64,000 bases of DNA, taken from the NCBI GenBank assembly GCA_001661515.1, contig LUVW01000023.1, positions 186,001 through 250,000 of the forward strand, read 5' to 3'. Each line of letters begins with the position of its first letter. Positions within the stretch are counted from its first letter, which is position 1. Positions 49,025 to 59,482 of the stretch are shown here, piece after piece. The stretch is from Capniomyces stellatus (Eukaryota > Kickxellomycota > Harpellomycetes > Harpellales > Legeriomycetaceae). A program made the translations under genes and the position numbers. The notes under the pieces are model-generated. The model searched no databases and was not told the origin of the DNA. It saw only the letters and a program-made list of their open reading frames with translations.

Positions 49025-50955
49025 GGTATTGCATCTACTTTTTAGATTTAGTCCAACTAAAACTAGACCTTTACAATCGAACAGAGTACCACGGCTACTA
49101 CTTTTGCTACAAATAAAGAAAGTTATGCAAATAACTTACTGCCCCTCCCTGTTTAATTTTTATCTTTTAAGGAATAGGCCACCTGTATGCAGCTTGTATT
49201 ATTTTTCCAACTTTAAAACCACACCTATTCCAAAGTCTACAAGTATCAACGCTACAACTATATTGTTTTCCTAGGCGCTGTGCTTTGCTTTTCTGTCTTT
49301 ATCGTCTTTTACTATGTCGATATACGCCAACTCTGAATCGCTGTGCACTCAAAACCACTTTCTACTCATAAATATATCCAGGCGAGGCAAGACGAGTCCA
49401 CTATTTTACTTGAATTTTTCTTTTATTGAGATTATACTGTTTAATTTCGATCGAAAGCCTGAATTTGTGTCTTGTGCTCGATTTAGCTATAAAACAAGCA
49501 CACCAAAATAAAGTTTTTGTGGTATTTCGACTTTATTCTCTAGGCTATTGTCTGCCTTTTTTTTTCTTTCCGAGTCGAATCGCTTTCTTGGGTTTTGAAA
49601 AGTATACGCCTGTATTTGTTTTTATTGTTTGGACGGCACTTTTAAGGAAATAAAACTGAGTAAGTGTCACTTCAGGACCTTTTATTCCTTTGGTAATAAC
49701 ACACTGTCCGGCTTGTTTCTGTTTGTTGAGTAATTATCGAGAGCTTTTCTTCTTTTTACTTGTTGCTAAAAGTAGCTAGGATTCATCTAGTGTTGAGTAA
49801 GCAACATTTTTTTAGATTTTAACGCATAACGAGAAAATCGAGAAGGTTTTCGAGAATCTTGAACTTTTCAGTGTTTTTTTTTACGTTTTTTTTTTCCTCA
49901 TGATTTGATCCAATATATGAGCTCAACTTTAATATCTTTCTTGACTGCTAAAAAGCCGTTTAAACCCAATAATATGCTGTGTTTAATGGTACTTGAATTA
50001 GCCTACTATTATTATTCAATTACCACAACTAAACTGCATTTTAACTCTTCCATTGAGCCTTTTACATAACACAAACCTAATCTAAACTATTGAACACACA
50101 CTACCTTCTTACTTGTTGTCTGGCTTAATATTGACCAAGAATTGTTGCAAATAGAATTGGTCGATATAACTTTTCAAAACCTCTCCCATTTAACAAACAA
50201 AAGCCCGTTATAATCAAAATTACTGTTTTTGCTTTTTATTAGATATTTTGCGGATCCTCTTTATCTTTGGGCCCATTTAGCACTACTATACAGCCATTTT
50301 ATTCTTAATATAATCTTTGGGGCAATCCGTCACAAAATACGGGTTGGAAAAGTTAACGTGACTAAGCGCTTGAATTGTCTCGAGTGCAAATTATATTTTT
50401 TTTCCAGACTTTCCTTCTACGAAACAATACATTTGAAAGTACAGCACTCTTTTAATGAGCGTACGTTATTAATTGTTGGTTGTGGGTTGAGCAAGTCGTC
50501 ATGCTGAGTTTACCAAAAGCCAACATTATTACCTTAATGGTCATAATTAAAAGTACAGTTAATTAATTACGGCGGTAACCAAATCATCTTAGTTCCAATA
50601 AAACGATCTCTACTTAAGCATTCATATCTGCACTAAATATACACGTGTATCTTTCTTTATATACAAAAAAAGTAGTTGTTGTAGATGTAGGAATCAACAG
50701 AGCAAAGAACTTTTTTTTTGCAAACTTTTGGCGGTTTTTTTTTCCAGGTTATTGTTGCCAGGTGTCCAATTGCTTGTCTGGCTTATTCTGAAGATTGGTG
50801 ATTAGGTTTGTGTCGATTTAATTTAATTTCAATCTAATTTAAATTGATTGTGATTTGTTTTTCCATAATTTAATATTACGCTACTTGTTACCTTGATTTC
50901 TTTAAAATAACTAAAAGGGCACTGTTGAAACAAGAGGAATAATCACCACAAAACA

Positions 50956-51043
50956 CAAATACACACCCACAAATGCACACCCACAAATGCACACACACAA
51001 ATACACACACACAAATACACACACACAAATACACACACACACC
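50956..51043. repeat. CA-rich minisatellite (ACACACAAAT type)
   Basis: About eight 10-14 base units of ACACAC(A/C)(C)AAAT(A/G)C are arranged in tandem and are non-coding. Flanking frames made of His/Thr or Cys/Val are artefacts. Confidence 0.92.
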
Positions 51044-51175
51044 ACTTTTTAAATCTCGAATGGATTTACTCCCTATAATTGTGATATACAAAGAACTATA
51101 TGTATTCGTTACTAAGCATACTTGTGTGAAGTATTATTTCGATTCGAGTGGTGTTCGAAAGAGGAGGGTGAGATG

Positions 51176-51267
51176 GATGGTGGGTGATGGATAATGGGTG
51201 ATGAGTGATGAGTGATGGATGATGAATGATGGATGATGAATGATGAATGATGAATGATGAATGATGA
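51176..51267. repeat. heptamer array (GATGAAT)n with variants
   Basis: About thirteen degenerate 7-base units (GATGGAT, GGTGATG, GATGAAT) become more uniform toward the right end. This is another array with a 7-base period in this window. Confidence 0.9.
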
Positions 51268-53387
51268 ACAGAAACACCTTTGTTAGCTATATATTTTTAA
51301 TACAACGCTTTAAGCTGTGATTGCTCAATAAGAGCAAACTATTAACGAGCGGATATATTAACTCGAGTAGCATTGCCAATTACTAAACACTTGAATTTAT
51401 TTCCGTTAATTGTTTGATCTGGACCTGGTTGTACTGGAGTTGGCTAAACTAGATTTATTAACCACCACTCAGCATAACTTGTGCCAAAATGCGGTTTAAT
51501 TGAATCAAAATTTCTGTTGAATAAAACTTGCATGACTACTATTAGCAATATTTTTATTAACGTGTGTTCGTAAGTTAGCACATAGCAATTGCTTTTTCAA
51601 TTACTAACCAAATGATTCGCAACTAAAACACCTGAAGAAAGAAATTGCTCATTTGGTGACATCGTCTGCGTCAATTAAAAGATTTTTACAATCCATTTAT
51701 AATCTGCACTTTTGGGGTTTTTGGGCCGACTTTGCCGACATAAAACCTACTTCATTTTACTCGAAGTCAGTATTCTGTTCCCAAAGTTCATTCATTCACT
51801 ATGAACTAGTCCTATATTCTATGTTAATAAAACTAATTTGACAACAGCTGCACCAATAAGCAGTTAAGAAAATCAAGGGCGGAATGATTAACATTCTTTC
51901 AACTCCTGCCAACATGCAGTGGTATTATTTTGAACACACGAAAAAGGCTTATTGCAAAAATAGGCTTGTTCTTGATTCACACAATTGTTATTGATTCATA
52001 TACTTGCTAATTATCTAGAGCACAGCATCACACTGCCAGATTGCTCCAAGTTCAAGTACTTTATATACTAACTGCGAGTAACTGGAGTCATTGTCAAAAA
52101 TGTATACAACAATGTTTGTAAAGGCCCACTTAAGCATGGGCAGATTTGTTGATAAAGGTCTGTAAAAATATGTCCATGCAATATTGGAATTTGATTGCTT
52201 TGGCTTGTATATACAAAGGCTCTGTGTTTGTACGACATAGTAATAAACCCCAACACAGTATGACGTTGACAGTAGAGTTTTGGGCCAATCTATTCAATGC
52301 GGTTATTAATTGTGTTCTCAAACGAATAGGTTCGTTTGGTGACTCTGAAATGCATCGAGTTAAACCGCCATCTAAGCCTATTGACAAGAAACTCGCATTC
52401 TGATACTCTTTTACATTTTCAGTAGCTACGTTAAACAATACCACCCCGCAACTTGGTTTATACTACTGTTCCAGTCTTGGCAGTGTGAAGTTCAATCAGT
52501 ACTGAGGCTTCACTTTGTGAATATTGGCTAATTTTTGGTAACAGTTTTTTTGGTAACAATTTTTTTTTTTTGGTAAACTTTCTTGGTATATAGCAGCATA
52601 TAGTCTAGCCAACATTTAGCTTTAAGTCCAACATTTAAAGCGTGTCTCATCCATACATAACCCGACCAAAAAATATATGCCTCAACGATACACAGCGCGT
52701 GTATATAACCTAACATACATGCACAAAAAGATAAACGGAACAAAAAGGGGATTTATAGCAAAAACAGTCAATTACTAAGCATGCATTGTAAGTACAGCGC
52801 TTTATCGCTTTAAAGAGATGTTATCCCTTGATCTCGCATTAATCGAACGATTTCGCTGACAGGGTTGCTGGGTACCAGATTTATCACATATAATTTAGTA
52901 AAGCCGAATTGTACTATTAAGAAAAGCAGAGCCCTAATTTTATTTACTGGCACTACTAGAATTTTTTTTTTTACTGAAAAACGCGAATTTAAGATAACTT
53001 ATTTATTTTAAGATAACTTTGTAATACCCAAAAGTAAAACTGTTATTTCAATAAAAAAAACAAAAGTAAAACTGTTAATCGCCATTAAACTAAAATTCAA
53101 ATAGTTTCCAATTTGAGTGCGTTGCTTTTGTTTAAAGCTCCAAACACACCATATTTTAAATTCAAACATGCAACTAGAGAACATATGCAAAAGAAACAAA
53201 TTTTAGCAATATACCAATGATTAGCCATAATCATAAGCAAACTAACAGTAGAAATTCCCAAATCACAAAGCGAGGCATATAAAATAAAGAGCAAACACCA
53301 ATTCAGCCAAATACCATCTCAGCCAAACACCGACTCAGCTAAACGCAAGTTCAAACATAAACGAAAAAAACAGCATATATAGAATTA

Positions 53388-54545
53388 ATGAACAGCCAAA
53401 GCAAAAAAAAAGAAAATACAGAATTCGAATTTGAATTCGTATACGTGCGAAACATGGATGCTTGCAGAATCCCGAAAAACTCATTCTTGGCCCTTTTAAA
53501 GCACCAGCAGATCGACATTGATCAAATATACCACTTTTCTAGCTTAGGTCGATGGGTTACAGAGTTTGTATTAGGTTCATCGTACGTTGAAGAGTTTAAG
53601 GCGAGTATAAAATCAATCTCAAGAAAAAACCATCTATCCGAGTGTCACGAAATGAAGGTTGTTGACAACTTTGATCCTTTGGAGCCAATGTCGGTAGACT
53701 TTGGGGCCTGTTCGAAATTTCTACCGAAAGAAATAAACGAGCTGCTGTGGACTGAGGCTAGAGAGTCTCTACAGGCCCGCTGGAGCGCTGCGCTAAGCAA
53801 TGCGGATCTACCAGGTGTTAAAGAGCTTTTTATAAGCAGGATTCAGCACTATAAGCTTTCCATTAACCAGGATAAAAGTGCTGTCGCGGGCTATTCGGAC
53901 AGAAATACTAGCAAGCAAGGTACTGAAACGGTGAACGACAAAACTGAAAGGTTTCAAACTTCCTTGGAAAGCAAAAGTAAAGCCAGCAATAAAAAGGAAC
54001 TATTTCATTTGGTGCATCCAAATTGGAATACACTAACACTGGAACATGTGAGCGAAATAGTTCCTATTTCTAGCGAGGAGAGACTGGTTGTATATACCGA
54101 CGGTGCCTTCAATAAATACAAAGACCTGGCTGGTGTTGGCGTCTACTTTGAGTCTAGCACGTTGCCAGTCATTTCCAAACAAATAAACGAGGATTGTACA
54201 AGCGCGAGATCAGAGCTACTATCTGTTTACTATGCGCTGAGTAGCCTGGAGCAAAGTCGAAAAGCGTTGCTTAATACAAAAGAAATATGGATTTGTTCAG
54301 ACAGTCGGTATGTGATTGACGGCATTAATCAGAACTTCAAGTCCTGGAAGAAAAATCGAGGGAAAACCTCCAAAGGAAAGAAAGTCTTCAACTTTGATAT
54401 ATTCGTGCGCTTGGACGAATTAAAGAAAAGTCTGATTTCATGTGGGTTTGCCATGTTTTTTCACTTTATTCCAGGCCACTCAGGTGTACTAGGGAATGAA
54501 GTAGCAAATCTTTTGGCACGCGCTGGTTCAATATATAAAGCATAA
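53388..54545 (+). CDS. RNase H1-type ribonuclease with retroelement-like N-terminal domain
   Basis: This single exon encodes 385 residues. The C-terminal RNase H fold (about 230-380) shows Asp238 in VVYTDGA, Glu276 in ARSELLSVYYAL, Asp305 in CSDSRYVIDG and His364 in PGHSGVLGNE. The substrate-handle region SWKKNRGKTSKGKKV then FNFDIF is typical of RNase H1, which cleaves RNA in RNA/DNA hybrids. The fourth acidic position, normally Asp in GNExAD, is Asn374 (GNEVANLLA), which may lower or change activity. Instead of the usual hybrid-binding domain, residues about 14-75 (FVYVRNMDACRIPKNSFLAL to EFVLGSSYVEEF) resemble a domain I associate with fungal LINE-like proteins. That link is from memory. 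A lysine-rich linker joins the two. The role is nuclear or unknown. Confidence 0.85.
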   Translation: MNSQSKKKENTEFEFEFVYVRNMDACRIPKNSFLALLKHQQIDIDQIYHFSSLGRWVTEFVLGSSYVEEFKASIKSISRKNHLSECHEMKVVDNFDPLEPMSVDFGACSKFLPKEINELLWTEARESLQARWSAALSNADLPGVKELFISRIQHYKLSINQDKSAVAGYSDRNTSKQGTETVNDKTERFQTSLESKSKASNKKELFHLVHPNWNTLTLEHVSEIVPISSEERLVVYTDGAFNKYKDLAGVGVYFESSTLPVISKQINEDCTSARSELLSVYYALSSLEQSRKALLNTKEIWICSDSRYVIDGINQNFKSWKKNRGKTSKGKKVFNFDIFVRLDELKKSLISCGFAMFFHFIPGHSGVLGNEVANLLARAGSIYKA

Positions 54546-56838
54546 TTTATTTTGTACCAGCCGTCAATGTTCTGTAAATGCTTATATTTTGTGAATAGAC
54601 ATGTTTTTGCACTTTTATAATATATACGTTTTTTAATATAGACTTTTAGTAGGATGTTTCGATTTAGTAGTGGTGGTACATTTGGGGCATTGTTTATTTA
54701 GCGGTGACAATTATTATACAACCGAATCGTTGTTAAACCCGCTTGAATCATTGGTGCTGATAGGCAGGAGGGGTTATAGCCTCCGCTCTGTATGTACTAT
54801 TGCATTGCTATGGTTTTTTGGGATATATGTTTTGTAAGTTATCGAGAACTTTACCGATCCAAGATATCGCGCCTATCTGTAAAACTTACATTTAGATTCT
54901 GCAAAGGATAATTATATTGGTGCGCTATTTGTTGGGGCCTTGTGGTATACGGGCTTTTGGTCATCCTCTGTATGGTCGTAAAATAGTTTTTATTGCCAAT
55001 CTGGATTTACAGAAATTTTGCTGGCAGTTCGGTTTTTATAACTTCAAGTTGGAACCAAGTGACTTGGGGGGGGGGGGGGGGGNNGGGGGGGGGGGGGGGG
55101 GTGATTTGTCAAAGTATCAGTTGGTAGACGCACTCGGAAATCAATGATCGGAAAACGTTTAGCTTTGTACAGCTTTAACGATGATTCCAATCATGCAAAC
55201 AAGCGAATATAACTTTGCTTGAACTTTGAATGCGCTTTTCAAGCATCATGGTTTGTCTAACATCAGTTACTAACATCACTGGTTATATCATGCTATTTTT
55301 AAATTTATCCTAAATGCCATCATTATAATGTCACATGGCCCAAAGAATACCAAGACGAAATTAAATAAAAACATGCATTATAGAAGTGGTATGAACCTCT
55401 TATATCCTGCCTTTTTCTGTAATCTGTAATCCGTAATCTGTAATCTGTATTCTTTATTCCTCAGTATTTCTAATTTTTAGCGCCTACTTCCTGACACAAG
55501 AAACTTTTACAACAGAGCCTGGTTTACTTGTGCTCGCTGTGCCTGTAATACTTTGCTTTTATTCCCGCTCTTGTGTTTTTTTTTCTTTCTTAGTCTTGAG
55601 CTGCCGTTATTTTTCAACACCAGTCAATTGTAGTCAATATTGGCCTAGACTACTACACTTAACTTGTATCGCATCCTCTATTTGTTCTTTTTACTAAGAA
55701 TGCTTGGGAATTTATCGTTATGTGGTCTATTTAAATTCGGGTTTGGTACGGTTATAATTTGTACAGGGTATACCATATTCAATTAGTATATCTGGTGTTT
55801 GGCTAAAAAGACCATGTTTAATCCAAGTTGTCTTTAAACAACAGTAGCTACGGCTCTGCTATAATTTCTATATTGCTAGCTGTACAACGTTTCTGTACAC
55901 CAGAGTTCAAGATAAACAATGCGAATAGCATATTCCTCGTGTACCTAATGTTGTGCCTTGTGAACCTTTCTTGGCCTCGGGTTCAATTTTGAAAAGGTCG
56001 CCATTAATTTGATTGTTTTATTTATTTACTTGTGAAATCCCTTGTATAAATGGTTATAAATACGAGCGTAGAGCAGTTCTTTCGGTGGTCAAGGAAAGGC
56101 GTTTAATTTGTTATTTGGACTTTACCTAAAATTGGTGCGTTTACATGGCACTATTTGGCTCAAATTGGCTTACGCATTTGGTGGTGGACAAGTTTGTTTA
56201 TACCAAATTGGCTCATTCAAAGGGAATGGCAAGATTATTAACTTTATAGCAATGAATTTGTATAGTGTAAATTGGTGTAAATAAAATTGGCAAATTGGCT
56301 ATTGTTGCTGAGAAAAAAAAATGTTTTGCTTGAAAAGTTGAATTGGTTTATTACTTTTCTCTCCCATGTGGATATCCAGAATCTATTAATATTCAGATGT
56401 TGATAAGTGTTGAGACACAGCCAATAGAATGCAGCATGGTATTATTTTGGGCAAAAATCAATTGGTAATTGATTGTTAGTGTGGACTTTTAGTGCTAATA
56501 ATGTTGGAATTTTCGAGAAGGTAAGTTTTCTCTATAAGAAAAACAGGCTTTAATATATAGAGTCGTTCTAGTAAAAGTTATTTATTCTAATAACATTCGC
56601 TGAAAACTTAACTTTATTTAATTTCACAATATAAAGCCGCTGAATATATATTTTCGCTTCAATCAGATTAATCAAAGATTTCATTATATACAATATATTT
56701 GAAATTTGGAGCTTGAAACTTGGGTTTTGAAATAAAACAGATTAAACAACTTTTACAATCTACCATCCAGCGAGCTTTAAAGCAAGGTAAGTAATAGAAA
56801 CGCTTTAATATGCACCAAATACTATATATTCGTAGCTG
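54546..56838. other. intergenic spacer containing a poly-G gap
   Basis: This has no supported gene. It includes a G homopolymer interrupted by two N bases (55066-55101) and CTGTAATC-type short repeats at 55420-55450. An open frame at 54917-55147 runs through the G tract and has no ATG. Confidence 0.6.
55066..55101. repeat. poly-G tract with central NN gap
   Basis: Seventeen G, two N and seventeen G. The symmetric placement shows an unresolved homopolymer length at an assembly join and not a true 36-base tract. Confidence 0.97.
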
Positions 56839-57053
56839 TCATGCTTCATCTAGAGCAAACTCGTTGATGCCAAGATTGTATTTCCTCCGTGTGGTATCTT
56901 GAGGATAATATATAATTTTAAATGTCTTGTCTATACTGTAATTTGCGCATAAAACAGGAAATGTTTTAATCCCAATGCACAACACCCCCTTTTTTTCCCT
57001 AGTTGCGAGAAAGTGTCTAAATCTAAAAGCTGGGGTTTCAGTAACAACCAAGG
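56839..57053 (-). CDS. possible terminal exon of an unrecognised minus-strand gene
   Basis: An open frame of about 71 codons follows a clean CCACAG acceptor (minus strand, just above 57053) and ends TGA at 56839. It encodes LVVTETPAFRFRHFLATREK, then KGVLCIGIKTFPVLCANY and a charged end NEFALDEA. Amino-acid composition looks like a globular protein. No ATG is present, so an upstream exon would be needed. That exon would have to overlap or lie beyond the divergent Rab gene starting at 57149. No family was recognised. Confidence 0.3.
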
Positions 57054-57148
57054 CTGTGGATAAAACAACAGAAAAATCAATATTAACAAAAATATTTATA
57101 CAAATCTTAATTAGGTTACTTGGTCGTTAAAGATATATACAATTGAAA

Positions 57149-58178
57149 ATGAATCCAGAATAGTAAGTTTACCACTAGAGTTACCTTCTTAATTTTGCCT
57201 AGTCAATCTCTTTGGCATCGCCAGTATACAGCAGGTCCAAAAGAGTTTACTAACTTTTATTCGTTTGCTTGTACCATTCAAATAATTGACTTTTTAGCGA
57301 TTATCTGTTCAAGCTTTTGTTAATTGGAGACTCAGGAGTAGGAAAGTCCTGTCTCTTGCTTCGTTTTGCTGATGATACATACACCGAAAGCTACATTTCA
57401 ACTATTGGCGTTGACTTTGTAAGTCCTTCTTTTCTTCTTTTCTCATTGCCTTGATGAGTGAATGTATTGGAAAGTTCAAATATAACTATAGTCATAATTC
57501 TTTGTTTTTTTTTAAAAAAAAAAAAATATATATATATATGTTTTATATAGAAAATTAGAACCATTGAGCTTGAAGGGAAAACAGTGAAGCTCCAGATTGT
57601 AAGTCATTTTTACGTTTTAATTGGGCACGTTTTCGAGTTTTAGCCAAACTATTGATTTGGTAGCCCATTTTCTATAATTATTAACCACCAATAGTATAAC
57701 TCAACCACTTTTGTTTTTGTTTTTGTTTTTGTTTTTGTAGTGGGACACAGCAGGCCAAGAAAGATTCCGCACCATCACTTCCTCCTACTACCGCGGAGCT
57801 CACGGAATCATTGTAGTTTACGATGTCACAGACCAGGAGTCTTATTCCAACGTAGAGCGATGGCTCCAGGAAATCGGCCGCTATGCTTCTGAGGGAGTAA
57901 ACAAGCTTTTGGTCGGAAACAAATGCGATCTTACCGAGGCAAGAGTTATTGATTACACTCAAGCTAAAGATCATGCTGATCAGCTCGGCATTCCACTATT
58001 GGAAACTTCAGCCAAGGACTCAACCAACGTCGAGCAGGCATTCTTAACAATGGCCAAGCAGATTAAAAACCGAGTAGGTGCTTCAAACAACCTCCAGCAA
58101 CAAGGCGGTGCTAAAAAGTCGCCAATAAATCTCAGCCAAGGCCAGGATGTCACCCAAGATTCATCTGGGTGCTGTTAA
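57149..58178 (+). CDS. YPT1: Rab GTPase Ypt1/Rab1
   Basis: Four exons (57149-57162, 57298-57418, 57551-57598, 57741-58178) are joined by GT-AG introns in phase, giving 206 residues, the same length as yeast Ypt1. The first exon is only 14 nt and codes MNPEY with the next exon. Motifs present are the P-loop GDSGVGKS (15-22), the switch I effector YISTIGVDF around Thr40, WDTAGQE (62-68), NKCD (121-124), ETSAK, and a C-terminal CC for double geranylgeranylation. The enzyme cycles between GDP and GTP and recruits tethers for ER-to-Golgi and autophagy traffic. The third intron ends in a (TTTTTG)n run before TAG. This assignment is among the most secure in the window. Confidence 0.98.
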
Positions 58179-58758
58179 TGTTTTATTTCTGCAATAGCTG
58201 ATCTCCCTTTATATTAGCCTCTTTTTTTAATACAAATAATCATTGTGCAACTATCAGCCCTTTATTAAGTTATCTTGTTTTTCAATCAATCCAACCTGTC
58301 GGCTTTAAACTCCAATCCAATCCAATTTCTTTTTATTTTCTATTTCCTCTTTTCCTCTTCCCTTTCCTCCTGCACCTTCTTTAATCTTCCTCCTTCTGCC
58401 CCCTCCCTCCAAATCACACACCAATGCCCACCAATACATGTTCACCATGGCGCACACATCATACCATTATCAAATTGGACAATCTCGCAACACATTTCCC
58501 TTTGATTAGACGTGTATTTACTGAGCATCACTCTTCTATGTTCAAATACACTTCTTTTCATTGGCGACTACAAACTGACTTATTTTGCTATTTGAATTTG
58601 TTTGTCAGTACAAACGACTATATTTATAAACATACAAGCTCCTTTTGAAAGCACATTCTCATCATTCAATTAGAAGAATATTTTATTCGTTTATTCCTCT
58701 TTAAAAGTAAAAAAAAGTAAACTGGCTTTTTATTTAATACGCAAAAGTAAGACATAGG
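58179..58758. other. convergent 3' spacer
   Basis: Pyrimidine-rich DNA between the convergent Rab and GST genes. Hydrophobic short frames reflect T/C richness. No gene is seen. Confidence 0.6.
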
Positions 58759-59482
58759 CTAGTCGGCTGCAGATATCAAGCCGTTCGACTCGATGAGAGC
58801 AATAAGCCTCATAACATTTGGTGCTTCTGTTTTGTTAAACACAACGGATACTCCTGCATCTTTGATCTGCTTGTATAAACCGAAAAGCACCAGGTCTGGG
58901 TATGTGACTTTATCGCCAATGTAGTACCCTTCGGAGCTTTTTGCTAAAATACTTTCATGCTTACTAAACAAAAATCTGATAGTCTTGTTGAGCTCATCCA
59001 GCCTCTCAGGCGTCTTTTCTGTGTAATGGTACTTGAAAAATGCATTCAAGGAGTCCGTGATATTACCCACATACTCCTCAGCCTTAGAAATGGCTTTTGG
59101 ATCGCTTGGGTAAAACCCAAGCTTACGAGCTAAATATCGCTCAATCACACCACTTTCGCACAAAATAAACTCGGATCCGTCAGGGTTAGTTTCGACCAAA
59201 ACGGGGAATCTCCCATAAGGCGCCTTGGCTTTGTCTGCTGGGTACTGGTGTATGTATATTTAATGCGGTTGTCATTAGTATTGGCTTTTCAAGCTTCCAC
59301 CTTGATATTAATTGTTTATAGTGTTACAAAAACAGAGCAGGACATTATAAAATAGAATATATAGGTATATTGCTTACATCCGGATAGGTATTTTTCCAGT
59401 CGGACTCTGACAGGCTTAGAATAAGCCGGGATACATAGCCTCGTCCTTTTCCAGGAAAGTATATCAAGTTGTATGAAGACAT
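58759..59482 (-). CDS. glutathione S-transferase, sigma-like, paralogue 2
   Basis: Exon 1 (59378-59482, 35 codons) and exon 2 (58759-59244) are separated by a 133-nt GT-AG intron in phase 0, giving 196 residues. Tyr8 in NLIYFPGKGRG, the cis-proline motif PYGRFPVL, LCESGVIERYLARK and the folding motif GDKVTYPDLVLF are all present. The exon lengths are identical to those of the GST at 45914-46594, so the pair comes from duplication followed by clear divergence. As a sigma-like GST it probably conjugates glutathione to electrophiles or lipid peroxides in the cytosol. The substrate cannot be read from sequence. Confidence 0.93.

Larger units (their letters stand above)
49025..53387. other. long intergenic spacer, about 4.4 kb
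   Basis: No supported gene. It contains a CA-rich minisatellite (50956-51043), a GATGAAT array (51176-51267) and T runs. At 52130-52444 both strands are open for about 85-104 codons, without family features. A 92-codon frame at 50229-50507 lacks an ATG. The last 90 bases carry three imperfect CTCAGCCAAACACC-type repeats (53303-53346) directly upstream of the RNase H gene. Confidence 0.55.

Noticed and set aside
54917..55147. 76-codon frame running through the poly-G tract
   Set aside because: No ATG start, and it crosses an assembly gap whose length is unknown.
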